Assembly (NCBI RefSeq): GCF_009389715.1
Contig: NW_024068011.1
Location: forward strand, 186,001 to 250,000
Source of the DNA: Phoenix dactylifera
Lineage: Eukaryota; Streptophyta; Magnoliopsida; Arecales; Arecaceae
DNA: 64,000 nt
Reading direction: 5' to 3'
Made by a program: the position numbers and the translations under genes. The notes beneath the pieces are model-generated. The model did no database searches and had not been told where the DNA came from. It was given only the letters and a program-made list of their open reading frames with translations. Positions 50,301 through 62,900 of the stretch are shown here, in pieces (positions within the stretch are counted from its first letter, which is position 1; every line of letters starts with the position of its first letter).

Positions 50301-50918
50301 ACTGGTTTTATTTATCCAAATCTTGCAGAACTTAAAGATTTTTTCTCACATTCTTATAGTTATCGCATCAGAAAATTACTAATTGTATCATTAAACTGAC
50401 ATTAAAATCTATGATTTGATATGCAGACTCACCAGTGTTTTTTTTTTGTTGAAAACAAAAAAATGCAACGATTCTTGTAGTGATGATTGGATTCACAATT
50501 TATACTCATATAGATGTTTGATAATTCTCCCTCCTTTTTTTTAAGGGCTTTAACTGCTGTAAAATATGGTGCAATTGCCACCATTTTTGACTTCCAGAAT
50601 TTCCCTTAATATATTTTCTGCTTCCCATTCAGCCTGCATCAGACATGAACGTAGAGAACTAGGCCAAAAGGACAAAAGCAATAAATAAAGCACAATAGAA
50701 TAGAGAAGGGAAAAAAAAATAACAATATAATTCTTTTATGCCAGGAAGTTTTGGTTATTAATGCAATATAGAAAGGTAGAAGGCAAGCAGTTATAATAAT
50801 GGACAATCTAGTGAAATTGGATCATACATGCACTATGACACTCAGTTCATTTACTCATAGATAAAGGTGCACATAGGACTGTTATTATACAAACTTCAAA
50901 ATTGGTACATGACTGACC
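47313..50918. other. Interval without a recognised gene; possible unassigned transcript
   Basis: Short exon-like pieces with plausible splice borders occur at about 47950-48060, 48264-48367 (ending AAG|GTAAGA) and 49111-49212 (ending CGA|GTAAGA). They do not form a shared long frame and I recognise no product. They could be a non-coding transcript together with 45030-45160. One SINE remnant lies within. Confidence 0.3.
49400..49540 (+). mobile_element. Diverged Au-type SINE remnant
   Basis: The sequence starts GAGCCTTGGTGCAATGATAA, continues with GATCACGGGCTTGAAATATGG (tRNA-derived B box region), then GGCTACATACATCTGACCCTCC and a T-rich end. The order and wording match the consensus of the Au SINE family, tRNA-related elements spread through many flowering plants. 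Many substitutions mark it as old. Confidence 0.7.
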
Positions 50919-51660
50919 TCATTTCACTTCCTGGATCTCACCCAGAGCAAATTTATTTGTAGGCACACCTGCATAATTTACTTTGTTGAATCGAACAACA
51001 ACAAGATAGTGAGTCTTTGGGTCCTGGATAACAGAATATGCCATTAAAAATGTGTGTGCGTGTGTGTGTGTGAGAGAGAGAGAGAGAACCTGAACATCAA
51101 TAAGACTCCTTCCTAAGGATCTTCACCTGAGCAGAGAAACAGATGAAGCATGGACAAACTAGATCTGATATAAAACTTAATCTACAGCAAATAGTAGAAC
51201 TCCTAAACATTACAAAGCTATTCACCCCTCCTAAAAGAAGCATACCTTTGCGCCCCTCTTTGGTCCATTCTCCTTGGGTCCATTTAGTATTGCAGAAGGA
51301 GGCTTCTCAGGTCCATTTACTTTTCCGGGAGCGGGCTTCTCGGGTCCATTTATTTTTCCAGGAGCGGGTTCTCGGGTCCATTTACTTTTCCGGGAGCGGG
51401 CTTCTCGGTCCATTTATTTTTCCTGGATCAGGCTTCTCGGGTCCGTTTACTTTTCCAGGATCAGGCTTCTCGGGTCCATTTACTTTTCCAGGAGGCGGTG
51501 GCGGTGGCGCCGCCGCCGCCTCTAAAGCTCGAACCACAAATCTTCTGCTGGGCTTGTAGAAGGTGATGGAGTCGGAACGTGGTGAAGAGCCGGTGGCGGT
51601 GGAACGGTTGGACGTGAACACAAAGCTTGAGGCCGCTGCGGCCATGCTTGAGCTTGCCAT
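50919..51660 (-). pseudogene. PSAE: psaE (photosystem I subunit IV) pseudogene
   Basis: Exon 1 (51246-51660) encodes a PsaE-like chloroplast transit peptide beginning MASSSMAAAASSF, then a Pro-rich linker and the GPKRGAK start of the mature fold. After an intron, 51090-51126 gives VKILRKESY and then TGA where the family has Trp. A roughly 50-bp (TC)n(AC)n tract follows, then [20 protein letters not shown] and EIQEVK with a stop at 50919-50921. PsaE is a stromal photosystem I subunit that helps dock ferredoxin. The nonsense codon, two 1-bp losses in the linker repeats and the disrupted GVGSVVAVDQ region show decay. The kept intron points to a DNA-level duplicate rather than a retrocopy. Confidence 0.85.
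51278..51494 (-). repeat. 33-bp repeats in the psaE linker
   Basis: Six to seven 33-bp units encode PGKVNGPEKP plus one residue. Two units (near 51365 and 51404) have each lost one base, which shifts the frame. The repeats lie between the transit peptide and the conserved PsaE fold. Confidence 0.82.
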
Positions 51661-51699
51661 AATTTGAGTACTCCTCTTTTCCTGCACTCCTCCCTCTCT

Positions 51700-53835
51700 C
51701 TCTCTCTCTCCCCCCCTCCCCCCTCCCCCAAACCAAACTTTTGGAAGCTTAAGGTTCTCTGTGGTGTGGCGTTAGGGAAGTAATTAAGGTGGAGTGACGC
51801 ACGGAGGAATCTAATGGTCGCCAATAAAGTCAAAATATCTCCACCAACTTTGAGAAAGATTTCATTTCCCACCGTTGAGGTCGGGACAGGTAACATCTTA
51901 TCCACTGGATGCGGAGAACGACGTTTTCTGAATTCTTACGTTGCTCCAGAGATTTATTTCAGGTTTATGTGGCTCCAGCACGCAACTTGAGAGTTCAATA
52001 ATTCAACGTTGTCGTTATCAATCATAGGCATGAGTTTGGAATTTGGAGTGACTTGTTTAGGGGGGCAAAGATTAGGAATTCGGTGGGAATGGTATTTATT
52101 GAAAATTGGAAAGAACTGGGATGATTAAAAGATAAATAAAAAATGATAAGGTTAAAGTATTTTGCATTCATAAAAATACAAGCATGAAATAAGAAAATCA
52201 GTAACAATTAATGAACAATAGTGGCTACACCATCAGATCAACTATATTATGCATCTAACACTAATTTTTTTTCACAATATAAAGATCATTGATAAAATGC
52301 ATGAATATTTTTAAGAATATTTTTAGAATTCTGGTGATTGTATGATATGTGCTTAGGCTAATTTATCTTCTACATTAAACAAAAAAAATAAGAGAAAGAA
52401 AAAAGAACTTGAGGCAAATGCAAAGCCCCACCCCCATTAGTATAGCGGATGAGGGATTAAACCCAAGTTGTCGGTAACAACTTTCAATGACTTTACCAAC
52501 TCTACTATTAGTACCTTCACCTACTTCAAAATATTTTTGAGTTATTTTTTTTACTATAGTTAATTTTATCACTATAAAATAATTTGATGTTATAAAAATT
52601 AGATATATTACTAAAATCATAAAAACAAATTTATGATAATATAATTATGATTATTATTATTGCACTATATATCATAATAAGAATCATCGTGATACAATAA
52701 TAATTTAATAACTGTATTATGTTTATAATAATAGTTATATTTTTCAAAATTTTGACAATAAGTATAATAATAATAATATAATATTATAAAATTTATTTGA
52801 TATTATGATAGTGATATATATTGTTAGAAAAATAAATTTATATGTTACAGTATAATAGTTATAATAATTAATATATTTAATATGTTAAAAATTATAATAT
52901 TAATTTTTAATGCTTAGAGACTGATGAGAGGACTTTTCTTACAGTTGCTTTCAATTGCAATGAATATTGTAACTAGAACTACTGCTAATTTTGCATGCAA
53001 TTGTAGTTACAGGTTTTTGGTCCTTTTTCGCAATTCAAGTACAGCTTCCCGTTGTGATTGCAAGTATTCAAACAGCTCTTTTGGATGCTTGCAATTCAGT
53101 TCTAATAGTTGCAATTGCAACTTGCCTGATTATAGAGGAAAAAAACAAAACCCTTAATGAATTGTTCTAAGAGAATAGATGTGTTCTAAGTTTCTAACAC
53201 ATTAAATATTGCTATGTGCTTAGTACCTTGATACTGACCTGAAGTGTGCTTGATCTAAAAACTTCGAGCGAGTAAGAAATAGTCCTAAAATATTTGAAAC
53301 CAAACCTTAGTGTTGGTGATGATAGGTTGGGCCAGGTTATGTGAGATTTGTATCGGTGCCAAGTAGATTAATATATAAAACCCAAATTCATGCCCGACCT
53401 GATCTGACATTGAGTCCATAACTCTAGACCCAAACCGATCTATGAGTCTCTTCAGATCACTCATTGGACCCTAACATTATCTTTTTGTAAGACTCAAACC
53501 CTAATAGACCTAATCTAATTTATCAAAATTTATCTTTACAATTCTTTGTGGCTAATTGTTGAAATAATTTAAATAAACATTGCTTAGAGAAAGATCAATC
53601 AATTTTATTCAAGGTCATGATTTGGTCAAATCTAAATTTTATGGATGCAAATAGAACTTCATGCTCATAATCCAAGTGAGTCAAATCTCTAAAATTTTGG
53701 ATCAAAAAATTTGACCTGTATTCAACCCTTACCGAAAGACTCCTGACCCAAATCTTTTTGTCTCCCAAACTTTAGAACTGAATGCATTTTATAATATCTC
53801 AAGTTCTCAAACTCGAAATTAATGCAATCATTGGA

Positions 53836-53837
<2 letters not shown>
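51700..53837. other. AT-rich interval without a gene
   Basis: The start is CT-rich and probably the former leader and promoter of the psaE copy. From about 52200 to 52920 it is nearly all A/T. No protein family is recognisable up to the AT microsatellite at 53838-53886. Confidence 0.5.
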
Positions 53838-53889
<52 letters not shown>

Positions 53890-53960
53890 CTAAGGTGGGT
53901 GAATCATACCTGATGTGTATATATATATATATAATATATATATATTTGCTAAGGTGGGTG
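53838..53960. repeat. (AT)n microsatellite with a duplicated flank
   Basis: An (AT)n run (53838-53886) is followed by TTTGCTAAGGTGGGTGAATC, then a second AT-rich run and the same flank again from about 53945. The duplication includes both the microsatellite and its border. Confidence 0.8.
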
Positions 53961-54194
53961 AATCATACCTGACGTGTACGGATATACCCAATAAAATCAA
54001 AAAAACAAAATATCTCGAAGTACTACAAGCAGCTCTCTATCTTCAGCCCATAGGGTACTGCTATAGTGATTGGCTACACAATCAGCCATCCAGTCCGTAA
54101 TCTCATTGGCTTCATCCTCATCAATGCCTAGATGTCTCGGAGCATATGATTTCAATAAAATTTTTTGACCTGAGCTGCTTATAGGTCCAAACAA
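53950..54194 (-). pseudogene. RNase H C-terminal fragment of a LINE
   Basis: The minus strand reads DEANEITDWMADCVANHYS, then LWAEDRELLVVLRDILFF, a stop, and a degraded tail. This aligns with the end of the domain at 4576-5259 (EANGAADWVAAYAAHHSG, ALREIVYFDFLG). It carries only the last acidic site and lies about 170 bp upstream of the PTAC3 start codon. Confidence 0.7.
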
Positions 54195-54367
54195 GAACTA
54201 GACTTGACCCAAGCTCGTTAATAAGTTCAAGGCGCCAGGCCTGCCTTCCATCCACAAACCCAGCCCCTAAACACCCTCCCAGTCCCAAACCCCCTTTCCC
54301 CCTTATCCGTTTCCATTCCTTCCATAGAAGAAAAGGAACCGGAAGAAGAAGAAGGAGGAAAGAAACG

Positions 54368-56078
54368 ATGGCGCGTCCCCTGCCCTCAGCCTCTCCATTC
54401 CCTCCCTCTTCCCCTTTCCCCTTCGCTCCGAGATGCCGAGCCTTCCCCGTATTCTGCGCCATCTCCACGGTTGAGAGGAAAGGCCGGAGGAAGAAGGATT
54501 CCTCCTCCTCCTCTCCCTCTTCGTCTACTTTTGGAGTCTCGGTGTCTGCTGTCGAGCGAGGCCTCAGGCTCACCTTCATGCAGGAGCTCATGGAGCGCGC
54601 CCGGCGGCGCGACCCCGTCGGCGTGTCGGACGTCATATACGACATGATCGCCGCCGGGCTTACCCCCGGCCCCCGCTCCTTCCACGGGCTCATCGTCTCC
54701 CACACACTCTCCGGTGACGAGGAGGGCGCGGTATTCTCCTTCCTATACTCCCAAGTTTCTTTCTTTCTTTCTTTTTCGCCTTTTATTTCCTTATATCTTG
54801 TTCTTGACTTGCTATATTTTTCATCTGGATTGGTGTTTCTGTTTTTATATGCTTAGAATTTATAATGAGAAAAATGAGACATTTATGATAAAACATTGTG
54901 GTACCGTGAGAAATTCAAGTGGTGCTGGCTTCTACATTGTTCAAGAAAACGGTTTTTGGAGGAAGGTACTCTCGAGTGTGCATCATTAGTCGGAAGTGTG
55001 GGGATTTTGAAGGAGCACTGGTTGAGTGCCTAGCATCTGGTTTGTTTTATATGGTGTTGGGAATGGCGAAAGATGAATGGTTTGCTCCCGTAGTGTGCTG
55101 TTGCATTGGGTCTAGGTGATGATGAAAATTAGTAGGGAGAAATAGGTAAAGTCGAAAAATATATTCAGACGAACAATTGATGACTCAGCTTGAATCCGAG
55201 GTGTGAGTCCACCGTGATGATTGAATTTGAAGACTGCTTGGTGTGACTCCATGATTGGATCTGAGGACTGCTCGAAACACTAGGCAATGATGATCCCTAG
55301 GTCTTTTTTGGTGATTCTCTTACATCTCTATTTCTGTTTTTTTTTTAATTCTTAATGGTCCACTTAGTTTTTCTTTTTCAGTTTTATGTTCATTTGCACA
55401 TATCTTCATAGTTGAACTGATCATGGGCCGGGCCTATGTAAAATTTGACATTTTTTGTGCCCAAGCCTGGCCCGTGATCAGCTTTAACTTCATAGGGCCT
55501 CATTTTGGCCCCTCATTATGGTTCAATTTCTGAAGACCTTGGACTTTATGTTCTGTCCAATAAGCCAATGAGCATTGAAAGTTTTCAAACCATTTGATTT
55601 CCTACCTTTGGTCCACATCATAAATCCTAGCTAGATGTTGTTGAGTCTTATAACCTAGGGGTGCTATTGGGTTGGGCTGTGTCTAGGTATACTTAATTTA
55701 GACCTATACCCATTAGGGGACCGTGTCTAAATTTTGACACAAAACATACCCCTTCGATCAATTGTGTTGGATCTAGGTCTAGGTAGGTATAAATTTTTAA
55801 GAATCATTAGATTCATCGCTTGGGTACGGATCGAGTCTAGGTCTCGGTCCCAAATGGGTACATGTGAAACGGTAGAGAAAATAGAAAAAATATATATGAT
55901 GATGATGATAATGTATGATGGCCAAAGGTGGGGTACTAGTGATGGGGGCCATTAGGTGGAAGGTGACAAGATAGGCCAAGGGGTGGTGGAGGGAGGCAAA
56001 TGTAAGATTTATTTAATATACCCTATAAGAAAAGCTAAACATTAGTAGAATTATAAAATATACTTATATATATATATA

Positions 56079-56139
<61 letters not shown>

Positions 56140-56957
56140 AATCATTAGGTACACTGATGCAATTGATCCTAGATTGAGTCAGGTACTTTTTCACTGACCT
56201 AGACCTATTCCCAAAATTCTTTATGGGTCTATCTTTGGGCTCATACCTCATCAACGAGTCTACATTCCAGGTTGGATGCAGGTCAGTTTGGGCCTATGTG
56301 CTGAGGTGAGCATGCTATTCTACCCTAAGGAATAGATGTTCCAACACTTTGTTCATGGATAGCTTGGAAATCCTTTTCCATCTTTCCTTATTAATGAAGC
56401 CAAGCTCCTCATTGAGAAAATATTTGATTACTTCTCCAAAACTCCTCTGACCTGTCTAGGTGATCCATTGATTTGGTTGTGACTGACATTGAAGTGGAGT
56501 CTGCATCTTGTGCTTGACAGAGAAAGCCAATCTTATTATATAGCACTTCATGATTAATTTATAACATGGATTTAAATATTGGTCGGTGTACGTTTATACC
56601 AATTGCATGTACTGCTACCAGCCACAGCTGACCTAGTATTTTCCGTTGGTTCAATGGCAAAACCAGCTTGTCCATGCTGACTGAAAAAAATGGCTTGTGA
56701 ATTGGTGGTATCAACTAGTTCGACTGGATTTGGATAGGTGATGAATAATTCAGCTTATTTGGCAATTTGATGGCCGCATCAAGCTGTTATGTGTATTCTT
56801 TAGACGCTGAAATGATTTCTGGAGCAGCATATATTTTATGCTTTTCATCCCAGATAAGAGAAGAAGGAAGAGAAAATGAGAAGAGAAAAGAAAAGAAAGA
56901 AAGAGCTTTTGGTATGCAAAGATTAATTTCTTCATAGCTTGAGTTACCAAGTATATG

Positions 56958-56991
<34 letters not shown>

Positions 56992-59900
56992 CGTATATAT
57001 ATACACGTATATATACACACGTGTATATACACACGTGTATATACACACGTGTATATATATATATACGTACGTATATATACACGTGTATATATATATACGT
57101 ACGTATATATACACGTGTATATATATATATACGTACGTATATATACACGTGTATATATATACGTACGTATATATACGTGTATATATATACAGACGTATAT
57201 ATATACGTGTATATATATACGTGTATATATATATACGTGTATATATATATGTATATATATATATATGTATATACAATAAACAAATGTATACAAAAACTTT
57301 AGATTACCTAATTTTATGATGATGCTAAGCGGGCTATATATGTGGTCGCCTAATGCTAAGTAGCTGCCTTTGTGGGCCATCTGCATGCAGTTACTGCATA
57401 TGCATCCAGGTGATCCAAGTGATTGCATCCACATATGAGCCACATACACCAATTTTTAAGATACTGTTACTATTCAAACCATTTTTCTATAGCATAGTTT
57501 GTTAATTTTGGAGGATCTCACTTTAAATATCATTCTTTACTATTCAGCCCCGCAAGATAAGAATAAAGAATCAGTTCCAGAATAACTTTATGCGATACTG
57601 TTTTCATCAAAATAGACTGTCATTTGGTCCATTTATTTTTCCTATTTTTAGCATGTTATCTGGATTTATAAGTTATAATTTTTCTATAGTCTATCATTGG
57701 CATTTCATTCTTATATGTTAATTTCGAGTACACTTATGCTGGATTACTAGTGGATCTGTTGCAGATGCAGTCATTGAGAAGGGAGTTGAGTGCAGGCTTA
57801 CGCCCTCTACAAGAAACATTTGTTGCTTTGATTCGTTTGTTTGGCTCCAAAGGTCATGCGACAAGAGGTTTAGAAATTCTTGCAGCAATGGAAAAATTAA
57901 AGTTCGACATTCGCAAGGCTTGGCTAGTTCTTGTTGGTTCGTCACTTACATATTTAGGTGCTTTCGGAACATTTCACTTACTTCCGGTTGAGTTTGATTC
58001 CTCTCTCTCTCTACGTGCAGAGGAGCTAGTTAAAAACTATCATCTGGATGATGCTAATATGGTATTTCTGAAAGGAGCTAAAGGAGGATTAAGAGCTACT
58101 GATGAACTTTATGATCTTTTAATAGAAGAAGACTGTAAAGCTGGAGACCATTCAAATGCTCTGACCATTGCATATGAAATGGAGGCTGCTGGAAGAATGG
58201 CAACAACATTTCATTTTAACTGTCTTCTTAGTGTTCAGGTAATACTTAATGGTTCATGCTTTTGGCCGATTAGTTTCATAACTTGGAAATGAATTTTGTT
58301 GAATGTGGTTCTTTGGTTTAGAAGGACAAAGTGTTATGATGCAGTGTGTTCCCAGTGGCAACAATTCTTGTTGATGTTTAACACTAACATTTTTGATCTG
58401 TTAATGCCACACTTGTATGACATTGGTTCTCTCTATGATGATTATCTTGCATATGTGATTCAATTTAATGTCCAAATGCCTTGTGTCCTGCGCTAGGAAA
58501 AATGTGTCATGTTAATATGAAGGTTTGAAATGCACTGATGTTTGGTTTTCATTTTTTGGCTTTCTCTTCTTTTGATCTTTCTTGACAATAAAATGTATTG
58601 TTGTGTAAAAAGATGTCATAAAAAAAATTTTCGAAAGCAATCAATTGGTAAAATTATCTCAGTAGTAGGGAACACATGTATGCATGGCTTGCCGAACCGA
58701 CCCCAAATAGGTGTTATGGACCATACTGAACCGAATCAAGTCGGAATGGTTCAGTCAGGTTGGCTCGGTTATAACACCCCCCCTCCCGACTCTCGAGGGT
58801 TTCGACGGCCACCAGTAAGTTCCTCTCTCTCTTCCTCCGCCCCTGTTTCTCTCTCTCTCTGAGGGTTATGGTTGGAGTTTCCCTCGGCCCTCCTTTCCCT
58901 CTTGCTCTGAGGGTTAGGGTTAGGGCTTCCCTTGGCCCTCTCCTCCCTCCCTCCCTCTCTCTCTCTCTCTCTCTTGCTCTCTCCTTTTCTCCCTCTTCCC
59001 CTCCCTTTCCGGCTCTCCCTATTTCGGTGTGCCCCGGAATGGCATGATACAGACCCATACCTTGCTGAACCGGTCGTTGGCTGATACGCCTTCTGGTGCC
59101 TATTCAGCAAACCTTGAATGTATGTCTTGTTACAGAATATTTCTTATACTATGCTGTCAATGGATTAGACTTCTTCATGTGTCTTGGAACAGTTGCAGCC
59201 TACGGTTTTTGTTTTATTATATTTGGTGGCCATAATACTATAAAGTACCTACAATCTTGTTTGGCAAGTCCGAAGTGATAATCATTACCCTGGAACTTTG
59301 TTATTTCCATGCTTATCCTTAGCTACAGGTCTTAGCAAACTGATTATATCTTGACCTTCTTATGCAGGCTACTTGTGGAATACCGGAAGTAGCTTTTGCG
59401 ACATTTGAAAACATGGAATATGGAGGTGAAGGTATGAAATCTATTTAGAGGTTGTTTATCTATTTCATTCTAAATAATGCTTTTTTTAGCTTTAAATTCC
59501 TTGGTAACATTAATTTGATGAGTATCTGCTTCTTAATTTTGATATGCGCCATTAGCAAGAGAACATGTATCTCTTTATGAGTTCTTGAAATTCAATTCAG
59601 AATGAGACTTTTCATTGAAAAGGTTTCATTTTAAGGCCTACCCCACTGAAATAACCATGTGCCTTTTTGCAGCATGTTTTCTCCCTATGATGCCACCTTG
59701 ATTTTGCTTGGATATGTCGAAATGGACTTGTTCTGTAGTTGATATTTGGTCATAACTTGCACATATTCTTAGTTGCTGTCCATAGTTTCCTATCTTTAAC
59801 TTGCTAGTTAATTAATTTAGTTTTCATTTTGACAAATCATTTTTTTTGAAATATTCATCTTCATTACAAATGATCATGAAATACTAGACATGCTTCTAAA

Positions 59901-62900
59901 GTGTCACAATACTGACTACAAGAGTACGAATACAATTTGGAAGATGTTTTGAAATTCCTTATGGTGCTTATGAACTTATCTATAAATATTATGTTTAGGT
60001 TTTCTTTTCTAATTCTACAACAATCATCAATCCTTGTCCAAACATTTTTTTATAGTTTTCTTTTTTTCATAAATCATCGCTTCCAGTTTTGTCCATTTCT
60101 CTCTGAAACCATCTTACCAAAAGGTGACACTGGAAAATTTCACCTTGAACTGTACTGAAGTGCTTTGTAAAACAGTAATCTGGAATCTCTTTTATATGAA
60201 CTAGCATAATTACACAAACTTGTCTATTTAATGTTACTAGTAAAAGTACAAGTGCAAATACATGTGGGGCCAATAGATTGCAGTAAAAAGTGTATCAGAG
60301 ATTCAGAATGATTCCTTTTCTTCCTTTCAAGGTCATTTCTTTTATGCTATGAAGACTTGCTAATAAAAATGATATAGTAATCCGCTTTTGAAATGAATGT
60401 CCTAATGAAAGTCAACTTAGAATCACTTTCATACACCATGAATTTTATAGCAAAGATGACAGGCATGTTGGGCACATAAGGTGCTAGGTGAAATTGAGCT
60501 AGGTTGATTTTACTAAAGCTCTAGTATGAGGTCGATATTTATGAGCTCAAGAAGGGACATTTGATCTCTCAATAAGTATCTGCGGTCTCCTTAGAAGTCA
60601 AAGATAAAAGGAGTAGATTTGGAGTTGGAAGAGTAGACAATGTTTCATATGGAATCCTTTAACGAAACATCTACAATCTAGTGGTTGTACCCTTAATTGA
60701 TTTGGGAGAAGGTTACGGGTTCAAGCCTTTGTATTTCTTTTCTCCAAGTGTTTGACCTAGGTAATTCTAATTTTGTGGAGCTCCCACCATTGAGAGAATG
60801 AATCATTTTTTCCTCTCTTTTTTTGAGGGGGAGGGGGCTAAACCAAAGGAATTGGGATTCGAGACACTTACCTCTTGGAATCTTGAGTTGCTTGCAATAG
60901 GACTTCTATGTTAATCACAAAAAGGGATCACTGTGTTCAACAAATTTGCACTAAGATTTATTTATTTATTTATTTTTTGGATATAAAAGGTCATTACAGA
61001 TCACTTAGGCTCTCCACATAAGCACCAGATTCATCAAAGAAAGTTGTTTAACTACACAAGCTTTAAGATGATTATATACCATTGCTGGCACTATGTTAAA
61101 GCTCATGTGATTTTGCTTCTCGTTATTGTTTGAAATTTATTTTTGAGCATTCCCTTGGTATGCTACTAAAAACAATTTAGGAGCTTTAGTTGAACGGTTA
61201 CCATATTTGCATTACCAAGTCTAGCGAGGGCAACAATCTATGTTAGGAGAAAATATGTATGTGCATGAGTGTGTATCAGTATATCATGTGTCTATTTGAT
61301 GTGTGCATGGATATGTGTGCTGCATAGCTCAATGTGTGCACAAATATGTTTATGCTATCAGCCAATTCTTATCATTTGCTTTCGCCTCAGGCTTGACTGA
61401 ATATTTAGCTGAATCCATCTAGAAGTGCAACTTTGGCCAAAACATGACCCTAATCCTCAATTGCATTTAGTTGGAATAATACTTATTTAACTTGAGTTGA
61501 GTCATGACAGCAAAAGTTACACTAATTCGAATTCAAATTGGGTTTAAGTTGAAGTGTTGACCCTCCATAGAAAAGGGTTGATAACAACATGTTATGTGTT
61601 AGATATAAAACAGATGCAGCTTACCTTTGGGGATTTTGAACACACACTTGAAAGCAGAAAGAGAATAGAGCATAAAAAAAAAAGTAATGGAAAGAAAATC
61701 AAGTCCATCTTTTTTGCTAGAAAATAAAAAAAAAGATATTTATTACATTTTAGCTTAATTCTACCATAGAAAGAGGTGCTGTGTAATCATAGGAAGGAGG
61801 GTTTTTCTAATTAGGTTAGGATTTAATTCTTTTCTTCATCAACTATTTAGCAAGGAAGGTTTACTCAGAAGAGGTTTAATAGCTTCAATCACTTTTATAT
61901 CTCTATGAACTTGAAAGAGCTTCAATTAAGATTCTATCTATATGCGCTGTAGTCTGCCAACATATTGGTAGACTTTTAAGATTCTCTCTATGAAGTTTGT
62001 AACTACCGCTGTGCAACATATTGGTAAAACTCCTTCCTTCCAATGAAACTTGCAATAGAAAATTCAAGTCAAAAAATACAATTAACATTTTGCTTTAAAA
62101 AAATACAGAAAAGAAATATATGGAAATTATACCATCTTATTCCTTTTTTACATAGAGATGCTGACTAATTGGTAGCTTGTCCTCTTCCAAATAGCAATAT
62201 TTGCCCTAGCTGAACCTTTTGAGGATCATGAAGAGGTGGCAAATTCTCCAGACTTTTCTTCAGGCTCTAAGGAGGCATGGAAGGGGTCCTTTCAAACATG
62301 GAAAAAGTGCAAAAGATTGAGAGGGTTCATTTTTGAACCGAGATTGGTTTTCCTTGTTGGGAAGCTCAATTAAATTGATGATGTATTGTAATTGTTTCGA
62401 AGTGGAAGAATGTTTCTATGATCAAGATTGTTTAAATATTTCCAATGAATGAGATTCCTTCTGGACAAAAATGTAGTATGTCGATTATTTTTACTTTTTA
62501 TGGCTTACTTGTACTTGAAAACTAAATTAAGAGAAACCCTTTTCATATGACGTCCTTTGGTTACTGGAACACTGTTATTCAATTAATCAAGAATGTCAAA
62601 CTAGTAAGCAGTCACTCTTGAAGTTGATAAAGTCCACATAATTTGTAGCTTGTGCAATTTTGCTTGCAATCTTAATATGTCTGATGGTGTGCATATGGCG
62701 CTGTCTGTTGTTGTTCTCAAGTATTAAGTGCTAGTGCTTTTAGGCATGCTGGCCCTTTTGGCATGGCACAGCACAGTTGGCATGGGGCAGCATCTGCACT
62801 TAGTTTTTGTTTTTTCCCCTTAAATGGACTTTCTTTGCTGTATTGACATTGTTTAATTGCTACTGGATGAGATTGGAAGTAATGCTCCTGTTTATTTTAA

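Noticed and set aside
56750-57452. Tyr/Ile-rich open frames over 170 codons on both strands
   Set aside because: They are translations of the TATATA/ACGT microsatellite.
60660-60790. Possible tRNA or SINE promoter (TAGTGGTTGTACC and GGTTCAAGCC)
   Set aside because: The A and B box spacing is a little long, there is no cloverleaf, and the flanks show no SINE body. It is too weak to call.
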